Positions 53,335-64,000 of a stretch of 64,000 nt of DNA are shown in pieces. Source of the DNA: Latilactobacillus graminis DSM 20719 (lineage in GTDB: Bacteria; Bacillota; Bacilli; Lactobacillales; Lactobacillaceae); assembly GCF_001436415.1 (NCBI RefSeq), contig NZ_AYZB01000003.1:124001-188000 (forward strand). The letters are read 5' to 3'. The notes below the pieces were generated by a model that was given only the letters and a program-made list of their open reading frames with translations, was not told where the DNA came from and did not search any database. Numbering within the stretch: position 1 is the stretch's first letter; each line of letters starts with the position of its first letter. Both the position numbers and the translations under genes were made by a program.

Positions 53335-53490
53335 TGATAAGCTGCAATTTAGGAACAATTGTCACTAATTACAAGGTAATCATTCATAATGAAACCCTTT
53401 TCTAGGTCTTCAATAACCATTTATTTACTTTTAAGACGAACTATTACGATTATTGAAGAATGTTATATTCGCTTTTTGCTCAATTTCTAA

Positions 53491-53519
53491 TTGAAGTCAC
53501 TATTAGCGTGTGCTAAACT
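53491..53519 (+). promoter_or_regulatory. Predicted promoter of NCS2 permease gene
   Basis: TTGAAG (53491-53496), a 17-base spacer, then TAAACT (53514-53519). A weaker PurBox-like GACGAAC core is at 53435-53441. Confidence 0.5.
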
Positions 53520-53561
53520 GAGTATTAACTAAATTTTAACCATTATTCTGGAGGGATACGC

Positions 53562-54908
53562 GTGGCAGACATGCATTCAAATTCAACACAGCCCATTAAT
53601 CCAAGTGCAAAACTTTCCCACATCAAAGCAGCGATTCTTGGTTTACAACATCTTCTAGCGATGTATTCTGGCGACGTTTTAATTCCGTTATTAGTTGGTG
53701 CTGCCTTACACTTTAACGCCGCTCAAATGACCTACCTCGTCTCAGTTGATATTTTCATGTGCGGGGTTGCCACATTACTTCAATTAAAACGCACCCCACT
53801 CACTGGAATTGCTTTACCAGTCGTCTTAGGATGTGCGGTTGAATACGTTGGCCCATTGACCGCAATTGGGACTAATAGCCAACTTGGTATTGATGTTATG
53901 TATGGTAGTATCATTGGCGCTGGAGTCTTTATTTTACTAATTTCTGGTCTGTTTGCTCGTTTACGGTGGCTCTTCCCGCCAGTGGTTACCGGTTCTCTCA
54001 TTACATTGATTGGTTTCACCTTAATTCCGGTTGCCTTCCAAAATCTCGGTGGTGGCGATGTCGCCGCTAAATCCTTCGGTAGTCTACCAAACTTAATTGC
54101 TGGCTTTTCAACGATTGCGTTAATTCTCATTTTTAGTATTTGGGGCCGCGGCTTCATTCAACAAATTGCCATTCTTATTGGCATTATCGGTGGTACGTTA
54201 ATCGCTGCTGTCATCGGTATCGTCTCATTGGATCCAGTTGGTCAAGCCAGTTGGTTCAAGTTACCTGAGTTATTTTATTTTGGCACACCTCGCTTTGAAT
54301 GGTCATCAATTGTTTCAATGTCGTTGGCGGCCTTAACCACTATGATTGAATCCATTGGCGTGTTCTTCGCACTTGGTGAGATTGTGGGTCGTGATATTAC
54401 GAGTAATGATTTAAAACGTGGTTTCCGCTCTGAGGGGATTGCCGCGATTTTGGGTGGCCTATTCAACACCTTCCCTTACTCGACCTTCTCCCAAAATGTC
54501 GGCATTGTTCAATTATCCGGAATTAAAACGAAAAAGCCCGTTTACTATTCGGCATTTTTCTTGATCATCTTAGGTTTATTACCGAAAATTGGCGCTGTGG
54601 CAACCATCATTCCTAGTGCTGTTTTAGGTGGCGCAATGGTCGTGATGTTCGGTACTGTTGGGATTCAAGGCATCAAGATGCTCCACAAAGTCGACCTTGA
54701 TAATAATCGTAATTTATTAGTTGCCGCCGTTTCGATCGGTTTAGGCTTAGGCATTGCAATTCATCCAACATTACTCCAATCATTACCAACCAGTATCCGT
54801 ACAATTCTCAGTAACGGTTTAGTCGTTGGTAGTCTCAGTGCAGTTATTTTAAACTTACTTTTTAATTATCGTACATTAATCGTAGCTAAACATGCTGAAC
54901 AAAAATAA
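53562..54908 (+). CDS. Xanthine/uracil-type NCS2 permease
   Basis: The 448-residue nucleobase symporter has 12-14 helices. Motifs include QHLLAMYSGDVLIPLLVG near the N-terminus (typical of the xanthine subgroup) and the NCS2 helix-10 region TFPYSTFSQNVGIVQLSG. Xanthine is the more likely substrate, uracil not excluded. It starts at GTG, 6 bases after GGAGGG. It is monocistronic, opposite to dnaB, with a strong terminator. Confidence 0.9.
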   Translation: MADMHSNSTQPINPSAKLSHIKAAILGLQHLLAMYSGDVLIPLLVGAALHFNAAQMTYLVSVDIFMCGVATLLQLKRTPLTGIALPVVLGCAVEYVGPLTAIGTNSQLGIDVMYGSIIGAGVFILLISGLFARLRWLFPPVVTGSLITLIGFTLIPVAFQNLGGGDVAAKSFGSLPNLIAGFSTIALILIFSIWGRGFIQQIAILIGIIGGTLIAAVIGIVSLDPVGQASWFKLPELFYFGTPRFEWSSIVSMSLAALTTMIESIGVFFALGEIVGRDITSNDLKRGFRSEGIAAILGGLFNTFPYSTFSQNVGIVQLSGIKTKKPVYYSAFFLIILGLLPKIGAVATIIPSAVLGGAMVVMFGTVGIQGIKMLHKVDLDNNRNLLVAAVSIGLGLGIAIHPTLLQSLPTSIRTILSNGLVVGSLSAVILNLLFNYRTLIVAKHAEQK

Positions 54909-54917
54909 TTAATATTC

Positions 54918-54955
54918 AAAAAAAGGTTGGTCACTGTTGGTGACCAACCTTTTTT
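54918..54955. terminator. Bidirectional terminator between NCS2 permease gene and dnaB
   Basis: AAAAAAAGGTTGGTCAC pairs with GTGACCAACCTTTTTT. Confidence 0.9.
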
Positions 54956-54965
54956 GCTTACAACA

Positions 54966-56372
54966 TTATTGATCCGCATACGAAATCGATGAAAATTTAT
55001 TAAACGTTTTAACAAACAGTAACTTCACAGTCCCCCGTGCTCCAGCACGGTTTTTTTCAATAATCACTTCGACTTCCCCAACGTCTGCATCATCAGAGTG
55101 TTGCGGACTAGGTGCTGGTGCGTTCCCTGTGTCAAAATCATCACTATCTTCACCAGGTTCATCACGATAATAATCATCCCGGTATAAAAAGGCCACAATA
55201 TCAGCATCTTGTTCAATCGAACCCGATTCACGAATATCAGAAAGGACCGGTCGCTTATCTTGTCGTTGTTCAACCCCCCGCGAGAGTTGTGACAAAGCAA
55301 TGACTGGTACCCGCAATTCTTTGGCAAGTTTTTTCAATTGTCGTGAAATTGCCGAAACTTCTTGTTGCCGGTTTTCTTGTCCAGAACCTTCAATTAATTG
55401 AAGATAATCGATAACGATTAATCCAAGACTGCCCTTTTCCTTTGCTAAACGCCGACATTTTGCGCGGATTTCCGCCATTTTAACACCCGGTGTATCATCA
55501 ATATAAATATTTGCTTTTGATAAACTTCCCATGGCAACAATCAGATTTTGCCATTCGAGCTCATTTAATTGTCCTGTTCTTAAGTGATTCGCATCAATAC
55601 TGCCTTCTGCACACAGCATCCGATTAACAAGTTGCTCAGCACCCATTTCCAAACTAAAAATAGCGATATTTTCATTTGTTTTTGTACCAATATTTTGTGC
55701 TATATTCAGGACAAATGCGGTTTTCCCAACCCCTGGCCGGGCAGCTAAAATAATTAGTTCATCTTCATGTAAACCTGCGGTAATCTTATCTAGGTCCCGA
55801 TAGCCAGTTGAAAGCCCCGTAATATCTTCTTCATTTTGATATAACTTGTCAATTTGCTCAATCGAGCTAGTCAAAACATCTGAAATCGATTTAAAACCGG
55901 CCTTATTTTGCTGTTCAGAAACGTCCATAATTTCTTTTTCGGCAGCATCCAATATATCTGTAACGTCTTCATCTTGCGCATAACCTTTAGCAACAATATT
56001 TTGCGCCGTTTGGATTAAACGCCGCAACATTGCCTTTTCAGCGACAATTTTGGCATAGTAAACTACATTAGCAGCCGTTGGCACAGCCTCAGCAAGTTCT
56101 GCTAAATAACCGATGCCTCCAATATCTTCTAATTGGTTACGCGCATCAAGTTCACTTTTTAAAGTGACCGCATCAATGCCTTCACCACGTTCATTTAGTT
56201 CGACCATTGTTTCGAAGATTAAACGGTGGGCTTTACGATAAAAATCATCAGCAGTCACATATTCCATCGCTTCAACAAGCGCATCACCACTAATAAAGAC
56301 CGCCCCTAAAACGGCCTGTTCCGCCTCATTGTTCTGCGGCGGTACCTGTTCAATTAGTTCATTATTCACCAT
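54966..56372 (-). CDS. dnaB: Replicative DNA helicase DnaB (DnaC in Bacillus)
   Basis: The 468-residue hexameric helicase has an N-terminal primase-interacting domain (PPQNNEAEQAVLGAVF), a RecA-type core with Walker A ARPGVGKTAF, Walker B LIVIDYLQLI, and SQLSRGVEQR. An acidic, Pro/Ser-containing loop (DSDDFDTGNAPAPSPQHSDD) lies near residue 410 and is longer than in many homologues. It is the last gene after rplI, which has its own terminator between. Confidence 0.97.
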   Translation of the reverse strand: MVNNELIEQVPPQNNEAEQAVLGAVFISGDALVEAMEYVTADDFYRKAHRLIFETMVELNERGEGIDAVTLKSELDARNQLEDIGGIGYLAELAEAVPTAANVVYYAKIVAEKAMLRRLIQTAQNIVAKGYAQDEDVTDILDAAEKEIMDVSEQQNKAGFKSISDVLTSSIEQIDKLYQNEEDITGLSTGYRDLDKITAGLHEDELIILAARPGVGKTAFVLNIAQNIGTKTNENIAIFSLEMGAEQLVNRMLCAEGSIDANHLRTGQLNELEWQNLIVAMGSLSKANIYIDDTPGVKMAEIRAKCRRLAKEKGSLGLIVIDYLQLIEGSGQENRQQEVSAISRQLKKLAKELRVPVIALSQLSRGVEQRQDKRPVLSDIRESGSIEQDADIVAFLYRDDYYRDEPGEDSDDFDTGNAPAPSPQHSDDADVGEVEVIIEKNRAGARGTVKLLFVKTFNKFSSISYADQ

Positions 56373-56460
56373 TTTTGCTCCTTTAATTTATCACTTCGAT
56401 TATTCCCTAGTTTACTCAAAAAAGCGATCCCTGGCAACAAACACCCATTGCCTGACATAT

Positions 56461-56494
56461 AAAAAACCGTGATTGTCTACTAATCACGGTTTTT
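56461..56494 (-). terminator. Terminator after rplI
   Basis: AAAAAACCGTGATT pairs with AATCACGGTTTTT. It separates rplI from dnaB, so dnaB may depend on read-through or a promoter in 56373-56460. Confidence 0.8.
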
Positions 56495-56515
56495 AAAAGC
56501 CAATTCAATCAATTA

Positions 56516-56968
56516 TTATTCAGTCACGACATGCACACGAATTGTTGCGGTCACTTCAGGATGAATTCGAACCTTAACGTTCTGGTAACCGAGTGCCTTG
56601 ATTGGTTCTGGTAAATCAATTTTTCTTTTATCAACATTGATCTTATATTGTTGCGCCAAAGCTTGTGCAATCTGTTTACTAGGAATTGAACCAAATAAAC
56701 GACTATCTTCACCAGCTTTAGATTTAATCTCGACAATAGTTTGATCATCTTCAATTTTAGTCTTCAAGTCTTTAGCCGCTGCCAATTCTGCTGCCGCATT
56801 TTTAGCTTCCGCGTGTTGCTGACCTTTTAAAGCACTAATCGCCGCCGAAGTGGCTGGTTGAGCTTTACCATTTTTAATTAAAAAATTTTGGGCGTAACCA
56901 TCTGACACCTCTTTGATTTGGCCTTTTTTTCCCTTACCACGTACGTCTTCTAAGAAAATAACCTTCAT
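56516..56968 (-). CDS. rplI: Ribosomal protein bL9
   Basis: The 150-residue large-subunit protein opens with [30 protein letters not shown]-type sequence (the L9 signature [17 protein letters not shown]) and has a C-terminal domain. The ATG at 56968 follows AAGGTGG; an in-frame GTG four codons earlier would overlap that site. It lies 21 bases after gdpP in the same transcript. Confidence 0.97.
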   Translation of the reverse strand: MKVIFLEDVRGKGKKGQIKEVSDGYAQNFLIKNGKAQPATSAAISALKGQQHAEAKNAAAELAAAKDLKTKIEDDQTIVEIKSKAGEDSRLFGSIPSKQIAQALAQQYKINVDKRKIDLPEPIKALGYQNVKVRIHPEVTATIRVHVVTE

Positions 56969-56989
56969 TGTTCTAACCACCTTATATAA

Positions 56990-59020
56990 TTAATCGTTTG
57001 TTGTTTCCTCATCCGTTTCAGGATCGAATAGCTCTGCCAAAACTGTTAATAATTTCGCCTTGGCTTCAGAAACGGTTGTATCTGTCATCTGCGTTGCCGC
57101 ATTGGATAAATGGCCGCCGCCACCTAATTTCTCCATAATCACTTGAACATTCACATCACCTAGACTCCGCGCTGAAATGGCGATCATGCCATCTGGGCGT
57201 TTGACAATTACAAACGATGCTTCAATTCCGGATAACGATAACAACGTATCTGCTGCTTGGGCTGCAATGACCGGATCATAGGTCCGATTATCCTCACCCA
57301 TACACAATGCCATATTAGGCTCAACCATCTCAATCGTTTCGATTAAGTGATTTTTTTGAATATAATTATCAACATTCTCTTTTAGTAAATGTTGGACCAT
57401 CGCAGCATCCGCCCCCACCGATCGTAAATAGCTGGCTGCATCAAACGTTCGCGTTCCAGTCCGCATTGAAAACGATTGCGTATCAACCGTAATCCCAGCT
57501 AACATCGTTGTTGCTTCAAACTTGTTAATGTTAGCAACATTTTGTGGTTGATATTCAAACATCTCCGTCACTAACTCACACGTTGAAGAGGCATATGGTT
57601 CAATGTAAACTAGCATTGGATTTTCTGGGAATTCTTCTCCACGCCGATGATGATCGATAACAATCGTCCGCTGTGCGAGCTTCTCATATAACTTGGGCGC
57701 CATTGTGATTGATGGCTTAGAGTGATCAACCATCACTAACAAACTATTAGCCGTTGCTTTTTCGAGCGCTTCTTCTGGAGATAGTACTTCCACCGCAATT
57801 TCAGGGTACGCTTTAACTTCCTCTAAAAGGCGTTGAATATCCGTATGAATATTATTTTGATCAACGACCACGTAACACTTCTTACCGTTCATTTCGGCAA
57901 TCCGGCGAATCCCAAATGAAGCCCCCAAGGCATCCATATCTGGACGAATATGGCCCATGACAAAGACTTCATCAACTTGCTTAAAGACTTCTTGTAACGC
58001 TTGGGAAATCATTCGTGCGCGAACCCGCGTCCGTTTCTCCATCGGATTGGTCTTGCCTCCATAAAAACGGGCTTGCCCATCACTAGCCTTCACTACTACC
58101 TGGTCACCACCTCGACCAAGGGCGAGATCCAAATTACTTTGTGAAGTCGTTGCCAAAACTGATAAGTCAGATTCACCATATGCAAAACCAACACTCAACG
58201 TCAGTGGAAAATTTTGTTTAGAGGTCTCTTCACGGATTTCATCTAAAATCTTAAACTTTTCTTTTTCAGCAGCATGTAATGACTTAGCATACGCTAAAAC
58301 AAAGAAATGATCATCATCAACTCGTTTCAAAAACATTTGAAACTGATTAGCCCAACGTGATAACTCATTAGTGACATAGTTATTTAAATTCGAAACGGAC
58401 TGATCATCCATTGTCTGTGTAATTTCATCATAGTTATCTAAGAAAACTTGACCAATCGCTACCTGTTCATCTTCGTAACGGTCTTCAATCGCAGCATAAC
58501 GCGTTATATCTAATAGATACACCACTCCGATATTTTCTTGAATAATGATTTGGAACTGATTATCGCCCCAGTGGACAATTTTAGTTTCATTTGCACCTTC
58601 ATTTTGTGCAACCAACGCAGCTAATTCCTTATCAACAGCTTTAATCTGTTTTCCTAAAACTTCTTTATCACCAAAATATTGTTGTAAATAAGGATTAGTC
58701 CACTGAATCTCGCCGGACTGGTTGTACAGTAAAATCCCAATTGGCATCTTAATTAGGGCCTCTTGTTCCCCCCGTTTAATCCGGTATGACAAATCAGAAA
58801 CATATTTAGCCGTATTCTCGGTTACCGTTTCAATTGCATACAAAACAGTGATTACCGTCCCAATCAGTAGTACAAATAGAATCAATGCAATCAACCAATC
58901 GAGCATTGCCGCAAAAAATAAACTGACAACTGTTAAAGCTAACAGAATCAGTGCAATAATCCGCAAACGCGTATCATCTAAAAACTGTGGTAATTTTAAT
59001 TGTTTAATTTTATTTTTCAT
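56990..59020 (-). CDS. gdpP: Cyclic di-AMP phosphodiesterase GdpP
   Basis: The 676-residue protein has two N-terminal membrane helices (about 18-58), a PAS-like heme/sensor domain (about 85-160), and a degenerate GGDEF domain (about 175-305). A DHH/DHHA1 phosphodiesterase module follows (about 340-660; GHIRPDMDALGAS, IDHHRRG, GGGGHLSNAATQ). It hydrolyses c-di-AMP to pApA and so influences potassium and osmolyte transport and beta-lactam tolerance. It lies in the rplI-dnaB neighbourhood. Confidence 0.96.
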   Translation of the reverse strand: MKNKIKQLKLPQFLDDTRLRIIALILLALTVVSLFFAAMLDWLIALILFVLLIGTVITVLYAIETVTENTAKYVSDLSYRIKRGEQEALIKMPIGILLYNQSGEIQWTNPYLQQYFGDKEVLGKQIKAVDKELAALVAQNEGANETKIVHWGDNQFQIIIQENIGVVYLLDITRYAAIEDRYEDEQVAIGQVFLDNYDEITQTMDDQSVSNLNNYVTNELSRWANQFQMFLKRVDDDHFFVLAYAKSLHAAEKEKFKILDEIREETSKQNFPLTLSVGFAYGESDLSVLATTSQSNLDLALGRGGDQVVVKASDGQARFYGGKTNPMEKRTRVRARMISQALQEVFKQVDEVFVMGHIRPDMDALGASFGIRRIAEMNGKKCYVVVDQNNIHTDIQRLLEEVKAYPEIAVEVLSPEEALEKATANSLLVMVDHSKPSITMAPKLYEKLAQRTIVIDHHRRGEEFPENPMLVYIEPYASSTCELVTEMFEYQPQNVANINKFEATTMLAGITVDTQSFSMRTGTRTFDAASYLRSVGADAAMVQHLLKENVDNYIQKNHLIETIEMVEPNMALCMGEDNRTYDPVIAAQAADTLLSLSGIEASFVIVKRPDGMIAISARSLGDVNVQVIMEKLGGGGHLSNAATQMTDTTVSEAKAKLLTVLAELFDPETDEETTND

Positions 59021-59186
59021 GTAAACTCCTTAATTCTAGATACCATTCTGGGTCACGTTCATCTATTATTGAGTCTATGCAGTTCTTTATAAAAACTTAA
59101 AAATCTTACCTTTATTTTAGCACAATTTCCACCTAATTACCGCTATCAGTCGACAATTTAATCCGCCGTTCTACTATTAAAAACAC

Positions 59187-59220
59187 AAAAAAAGACCCGC
59201 TAAATATTATCTAGCGAGTC
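59187..59220 (-). terminator. Terminator of rpsF-ssb-rpsR
   Basis: On the minus strand GACTCGCTA pairs with TAGCGGGTC (one G-U), then TTTTTTT. Confidence 0.9.
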
Positions 59221-59234
59221 TCCTGGTTAACTGA

Positions 59235-59474
59235 TTAGTCTTCTGTAACGAATGGTAATAAGCCCATAATCCGTGCGCGTTTGATAGCAATTGTCAAACG
59301 ACGTTGGTTTTTAGCACTTGTACCCGATACCCGACGAGGTAAAATCTTACCACGTTCTGAGATAAAACGTTTCAATAAATCAGTGTCCTTATAGTCGATA
59401 TATTCGATGTGATTAGCAGCGATAAAATCAACCTTACGACGACGACGGTTGCCGCCTCTTCTTTGTTGAGCCAT
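59235..59474 (-). CDS. rpsR: Ribosomal protein bS18
   Basis: The 79-residue small-subunit protein has basic N-terminus [12 protein letters not shown] and the signature [31 protein letters not shown]. It is the third gene of the rpsF-ssb-rpsR operon. AAGGAGG is upstream. There is no zinc-binding cysteine set, so it is the ordinary C-minus form. Confidence 0.98.
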   Translation of the reverse strand: MAQQRRGGNRRRRKVDFIAANHIEYIDYKDTDLLKRFISERGKILPRRVSGTSAKNQRRLTIAIKRARIMGLLPFVTED

Positions 59475-59504
59475 TGAAAGTTCCTCCTTCCAAAACAGTT
59501 TATT

Positions 59505-60017
59505 TTAGAAAGGTAAATCATCGTCTGAAATATCAATTGCTTGCCCATTATTAGCAAATGGATCCGCTTGAGTGCTATTTGCAGCTGGTGTATTACCCGT
59601 TTGTTGAGGGCTGGTAAGTCCAGACTGTTGACTACCATTGCTTTGGTTGCTGTTAAAGTTTTGGTTTGCACCATCACTTTGTCGTTGCTCCGTTGTTGTC
59701 CGTGATTCTAACAATGAGAAGTTATCAACGACCACTTCAGTCACGTAAACTCGTTGACCTTGTTGGTTTTCGTAATTTCTCGTTTGTAGACGGCCATCAA
59801 CTCCGACTAGTGAGCCTTTCTTAGTGAAATTAGCGAAATTTTCCGCTGATTTGCGCCAGATGACACAGTTAATAAAGTCTGCTTCACGATCACCATTGGC
59901 ATTCGTGAATTGACGGTTCACTGCGATTGAGAAAGTCCCAACAGCAGCCCCACTAGAAGTGTAACGTAAGTCAACATCGCGTGTTAGCCGACCAACGAGT
60001 ACAACTCGATTAATCAT
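59505..60017 (-). CDS. ssb: Single-stranded DNA-binding protein
   Basis: The 170-residue protein has an N-terminal OB fold ([31 protein letters not shown]) for about 110 residues, a Gln/Asn/Ser-rich linker and the conserved acidic C-terminal tip DDDLPF that binds partner proteins. It lies between rpsF and rpsR, the standard arrangement. Confidence 0.98.
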   Translation of the reverse strand: MINRVVLVGRLTRDVDLRYTSSGAAVGTFSIAVNRQFTNANGDREADFINCVIWRKSAENFANFTKKGSLVGVDGRLQTRNYENQQGQRVYVTEVVVDNFSLLESRTTTEQRQSDGANQNFNSNQSNGSQQSGLTSPQQTGNTPAANSTQADPFANNGQAIDISDDDLPF

Positions 60018-60056
60018 TCTGTCAGCTCCCCTCTATTCAATAATCACAATTCAAAA

Positions 60057-60353
60057 TTAGTCTTCGCGTTTAACGATCATATGACGTAAAATTGCGTCAT
60101 CAATCTTAGCTAGACGATCAAATTCGTTTAAAGCTTCATCATTATCAGCTAAAACATTTACGATATGGTAAATGCCTTCGTTCTGATTGTTGATTTCATA
60201 AGCTAAACGACGTTTTGACCAGTCTTTTGAATCAATCACTTCAGCACCATTGTCTTTTAAGATGCCGTCGTAACGGTTGACAAGAGCTGTTTTACTTTCT
60301 TCATCAAGTGTTGTTGAGATGATGTAAGTAATTTCGTATTTTGATTGAGCCAT
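60057..60353 (-). CDS. rpsF: Ribosomal protein bS6
   Basis: The 98-residue small-subunit protein has [14 protein letters not shown] and [22 protein letters not shown] as S6 signatures. It is the first gene of the operon, preceded by AAGGAGGTG and a structured leader. Confidence 0.98.
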   Translation of the reverse strand: MAQSKYEITYIISTTLDEESKTALVNRYDGILKDNGAEVIDSKDWSKRRLAYEINNQNEGIYHIVNVLADNDEALNEFDRLAKIDDAILRHMIVKRED

Positions 60354-60470
60354 GACTGTTCACCTCCTTATGGACTTTAGGTTCTTACCTGTGTAAGAAC
60401 AAGGAGTAACTGACTAATAAAAATTAGCCTCACGATTTAGACCCTGTGTCTAAATCACAGATACTCACAA
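60354..60470 (-). promoter_or_regulatory. Structured 5' leader of rpsF (possible S6:S18 autoregulatory RNA)
   Basis: The leader of about 115 nt holds two perfect hairpins on the minus strand. GATTTAGAC pairs with GTCTAAATC (60434-60456), and GTTCTTAC pairs with GTAAGAAC (60381-60400). The second is near the ribosome-binding site. Ribosomal proteins S6:S18 are known to bind rpsF leaders in Firmicutes; I did not verify the conserved CCG bulge here. Confidence 0.5.
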
Positions 60471-60476
60471 GTTAAA

Positions 60477-60505
60477 ATTCTATCATAACGGCCGTTAAAA
60501 TACAA
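60477..60505 (-). promoter_or_regulatory. Predicted promoter of rpsF-ssb-rpsR
   Basis: On the minus strand TTGTAT (60500-60505) and TAGAAT (60477-60482) are separated by 17 bases. Confidence 0.6.
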
Positions 60506-60513
60506 TCTTAATT

Positions 60514-60580
60514 AAAAATCGTTGTCACTAACACGCTTGGTAATAGTTGTTACAAATATATTTACGCAGAAACGATTTTT
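60514..60580 (-). terminator. Possible gyrA terminator with a long apical region
   Basis: On the minus strand AAAAATCGTT pairs with AACGATTTTT across about 47 bases, which themselves contain GTAACAACTATTAC, an imperfect hairpin. TAATT follows. A weak call. Confidence 0.4.
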
Positions 60581-60585
60581 ATTTT

Positions 60586-63153
60586 TTAATTTTCTGAATC
60601 TTGGTCATCTGATGCCACTTGATCCGCTTCAGCTCGTGCGAGTAATTCATCAACTTGTGCTAAGCCAGTATCAGTGGTGTCATCTCTTGGCACGGTCGGT
60701 GTTTCAGCATCATCTGGTTCAGCTTCAACTTTCGCCATTGTTGCAACCTTCGCTTCGTCATCCACTCGGATTAAACGCACCCCAAGTGTGGCCCGGCCGG
60801 TTTGTGAAACGTTAGCGACTTTGAAGCGAATCAAGACGCCAGTATCAGTGATTAAGAGAATATCTTCTTCACCAGTTACCGCAGCAATCCCTGCTAGTGG
60901 ACCATTCTTTTCAGTAATATTAGCGGTCTTTATTCCTTTACCACCACGACCCTTGATTGGGTAATCGGCAACCGGAGTTCGTTTACCATAGCCTTTTTCA
61001 GAAATTACCAAAATTTCTTGACCTGGGATTAATAAATCAGAGCCAACTACATAATCGCCTTCACGTAAACGAATCCCGCGTACACCAGCAGCAGTTCTAC
61101 CCATTGAACGGACAGCCGTTTCACTAAATGACACGGCATACCCATTATGCGTACCGATGAAAATATTTTGTTGACCATCAGTCATCAAGACATTACTTAA
61201 TTCATCTGCATCGTGTAAAGTCAAAGCCTTTAACCCATTACTACGGATATTGGCAAATTCAGCAACGGCAGTTCGTTTAACTGTCCCTAAACGGGTAATA
61301 AAGAATAAGGATTGTTCTTCTTGAACTTCTTTGCCAATGTTAACAACCGTTTGAACCCGCTCATCCGAATTGATCCCTAACAAATTAATGATTGGAATTC
61401 CCTTCGCCGTCCGACCATATTCTGGAATTTCATATCCTTTGGCTCGATAAACCTTCCCAGTATTGGTGAAGAATAAGAGGACTTCATGGGTTGACGTTGA
61501 AATTAAATGCTCAATGAAATCGTCATCATGGACGCCCATCCCTTGAATTCCACGACCACCACGATTTTGAACTTTGAATTCACTAGCTGGTAATCGCTTA
61601 ATATAGCCGTTATGCGTTAAAGCAATCACTACTTCTTCTTCTTCGATTAAATCTTCGTCTTCTAGGCTAAGCACTTCACCAACTAATAATTCAGTCCGGC
61701 GTTTATCACCAAACTTGCTCTGCACTTCAAGTAATTCATCGTAAATAATCTTCTTAATGCGTTCTGGTTTAGCTAGAATATCTTTCAAATCAGCAATTAG
61801 CGTCATCAAATTATTATATTCATTTTCGACTTTATCGCGTTCCAAACCTGTTAAACGAACTAAACGCATATCCAAGATGGCCTGCGCTTGTTTGTCTGAC
61901 AAATCATAACGCTCCATCAATAAGACTTTGGCGGCATCGCCTGTGTTTGAGCCACGAATGATCTGAATAATCGCATCGATATGGTCTAACGCAATTCGTA
62001 ACCCAGCTAAAATGTGCGCCCGTGCTTCGGCCTTCTTCAAATCAAATTCAGTCCGACGACGAATGACTTCTTCTTGGTGCACTAAATAGTGTTCCAAGAT
62101 TGATTTCAAACTCAACACTTTAGGGGCACCATTAACAATCGCCACCATGTTAAATGAGAATGAGGTTTGTAATGGTGTCAGTTTGTACAAGTTGTTCAAG
62201 ACGACCGAAGCACTCATATCCCGACGCACATCGATTACGATGCGCATCCCATCACGATCAGATTCATCGTTTAAATCAGTAATCCCCTCAAGTCGTTTGT
62301 CACGGGCTAATTCAGCAATCCGTTCGACCAACTTTGCCTTATTAACCATGTATGGAATTTCAGTGACAATAATTCGCTCTTTACCATTTTTTTGAACTTC
62401 GACGTCCACTTTTGCACGAAGGGTAATCGTGCCTTTACCGGATTCATATGCATGCCGAATGCCAGACTTTCCCATAACTAGCCCACCTGTTGGAAAATCA
62501 GGTCCTGGTAAGGCGTCCATTAAATCAGCGGTCGTGGCATCTGGATTATCCATCAAGATGTGTAAAGCGCTAATGACTTCAGCTAAATTATGCGGTGGAA
62601 TATTGGTCGTCATCCCGACCGCAATCCCGGTTGCGCCATTGACCAGTAAGTTCGGGAAGCGTGCTGGTAAAACAGCCGGTTCGCGTTCTGACTCATCGTA
62701 ATTAGGAACATAATCAATCGTGTTTTTATTGATATCACGCAACATTTCGGCTGCCATTTTACTCATCCGGGCTTCGGTATATCGCATTGCGGCAGCTCCA
62801 TCACCATCGACAGAGCCAAAATTCCCATGACCATCAACTAACATGTAGCGATAACTAAAATCTTGCGCCATTCGCACCATTGCTTCATAAATTGCTGAAT
62901 CACCATGTGGGTGGTACTTCCCCATAACATCCCCAACAATTCTGGCAGATTTTTTATAAGGTTTTTCAGGTGTTACCCCTAATTCATTCATGCCGTATAA
63001 GATCCGGCGTTGAACAGGCTTTAAGCCATCACGAACGTCTGGTAAGGCCCGCGCAACAATGACGCTCATTGCATATTCCAGGAATGATTTGCGCATTGTT
63101 TTAGATAAATTGACGTTTTCAATCCGACCATCTTGGCCAATTTCATTTGCCAT
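60586..63153 (-). CDS. gyrA: DNA gyrase subunit A
   Basis: The 855-residue protein includes the winged-helix/tower region with catalytic Tyr in [11 protein letters not shown], the quinolone region [17 protein letters not shown], six C-terminal GyrA-box beta-pinwheel blades and an acidic tail of about 45 residues. Ser and Glu are at the usual quinolone-resistance positions, so no classic resistance substitution is seen. The ATG at 63153 follows GAGAGGGG. gyrB is 41 bases upstream, in one operon. Confidence 0.98.
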   Translation of the reverse strand: MANEIGQDGRIENVNLSKTMRKSFLEYAMSVIVARALPDVRDGLKPVQRRILYGMNELGVTPEKPYKKSARIVGDVMGKYHPHGDSAIYEAMVRMAQDFSYRYMLVDGHGNFGSVDGDGAAAMRYTEARMSKMAAEMLRDINKNTIDYVPNYDESEREPAVLPARFPNLLVNGATGIAVGMTTNIPPHNLAEVISALHILMDNPDATTADLMDALPGPDFPTGGLVMGKSGIRHAYESGKGTITLRAKVDVEVQKNGKERIIVTEIPYMVNKAKLVERIAELARDKRLEGITDLNDESDRDGMRIVIDVRRDMSASVVLNNLYKLTPLQTSFSFNMVAIVNGAPKVLSLKSILEHYLVHQEEVIRRRTEFDLKKAEARAHILAGLRIALDHIDAIIQIIRGSNTGDAAKVLLMERYDLSDKQAQAILDMRLVRLTGLERDKVENEYNNLMTLIADLKDILAKPERIKKIIYDELLEVQSKFGDKRRTELLVGEVLSLEDEDLIEEEEVVIALTHNGYIKRLPASEFKVQNRGGRGIQGMGVHDDDFIEHLISTSTHEVLLFFTNTGKVYRAKGYEIPEYGRTAKGIPIINLLGINSDERVQTVVNIGKEVQEEQSLFFITRLGTVKRTAVAEFANIRSNGLKALTLHDADELSNVLMTDGQQNIFIGTHNGYAVSFSETAVRSMGRTAAGVRGIRLREGDYVVGSDLLIPGQEILVISEKGYGKRTPVADYPIKGRGGKGIKTANITEKNGPLAGIAAVTGEEDILLITDTGVLIRFKVANVSQTGRATLGVRLIRVDDEAKVATMAKVEAEPDDAETPTVPRDDTTDTGLAQVDELLARAEADQVASDDQDSEN

Positions 63154-63194
63154 TAATCGATAAACCCCTCTCAATCAGTCTTTCAATGTATTAT

Positions 63195-64000
<806 letters not shown>

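Overview
The window looks like chromosome from a member of the Lactobacillaceae, most probably a Latilactobacillus (L. sakei/curvatus) type organism. This is inferred from gene content and order: gyrB-gyrA-rpsF-ssb-rpsR-gdpP-rplI-dnaB followed by rsmG-noc-parA-parB-ychF, with walR/walK at the far end. Other lactic-acid-bacterial markers are pepO, opuC, DUF1002, DUF1129 and DUF3290/DUF421. Base composition is moderate (roughly 40% GC by eye). gyrB and gyrA run on the minus strand at the right edge, so oriC should lie a few kb beyond position 64000. The minus strand is then the leading strand, and most housekeeping genes are on it. No insertion sequence, prophage, CRISPR array or rRNA operon was seen.

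Layout, left to right. 1-2.7 kb: walK (partial) and walR, tRNA-Lys(CTT), and an anchored secreted protein of unknown function. 2.8-5.3 kb: hydrolase and MDR oxidoreductase with a divergent TetR regulator and a candidate operator. 5.5-9.2 kb: sortase A, a purine permease and purA. 9.4-13.4 kb: secreted DUF1002 protein, a GlcNAc/glucose-type PTS EIICBA with two NagR-like operators, and an acetyltransferase. 13.4-18.7 kb: pepO, apbE and an ABC exporter. 19-23.8 kb: a CIRCE-controlled small heat-shock protein, a D-Ala ligase of predicted D-lactate type, two divergent XRE regulators, an AI-2E transporter and cfa. 23.8-30.8 kb: small unknowns, two universal stress proteins, ketopantoate reductase, an ABC exporter, tag and corA. 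30.8-40.3 kb (mostly plus strand): tyrosine phosphatase, queG, an MFS exporter, the opuCABCD osmolyte importer, a DUF2075 helicase and an aldo/keto reductase. 40.5-46.6 kb: CNNM protein, DegV, a HesB-like protein, DUF3290/DUF421, an orphan nrdI and a HAD phosphatase. 46.6-46.9 kb: a gene-free stretch that reads as a structured small RNA. 47-53.2 kb: hydrolase, DUF1129, ychF, DUF951, parB, parA, noc, rsmG. 53.3-64 kb: purine permease, dnaB, rplI, gdpP, rpsR, ssb, rpsF, gyrA, gyrB.

How parts work together. The window carries a chromosome-organising system with its DNA sites: ParA/ParB with two parS-like 16-mers (31673 and 53319), and Noc with two 13-of-14 matches to the Noc-binding sequence (17317 and 39329). 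Purine genes (purA, two NCS2-type permeases) have CGAAC-type PurBox-like elements upstream. The envelope and stress theme includes WalRK, sortase, GdpP, Hsp20, Usp, OpuC and cfa.

The most interesting item is the intergenic stretch 46651-46876. It has a tandem 8-bp repeat with 11-bp period, a -10 box, five successive hairpins (two with C-rich, anti-Shine-Dalgarno-like loops) and a strong terminator. It looks like a response-regulator-driven small RNA of the csRNA/LhrC style. A second candidate small RNA lies between the purine permease gene and purA. All functional statements are from reading sequence only; no database search was possible.
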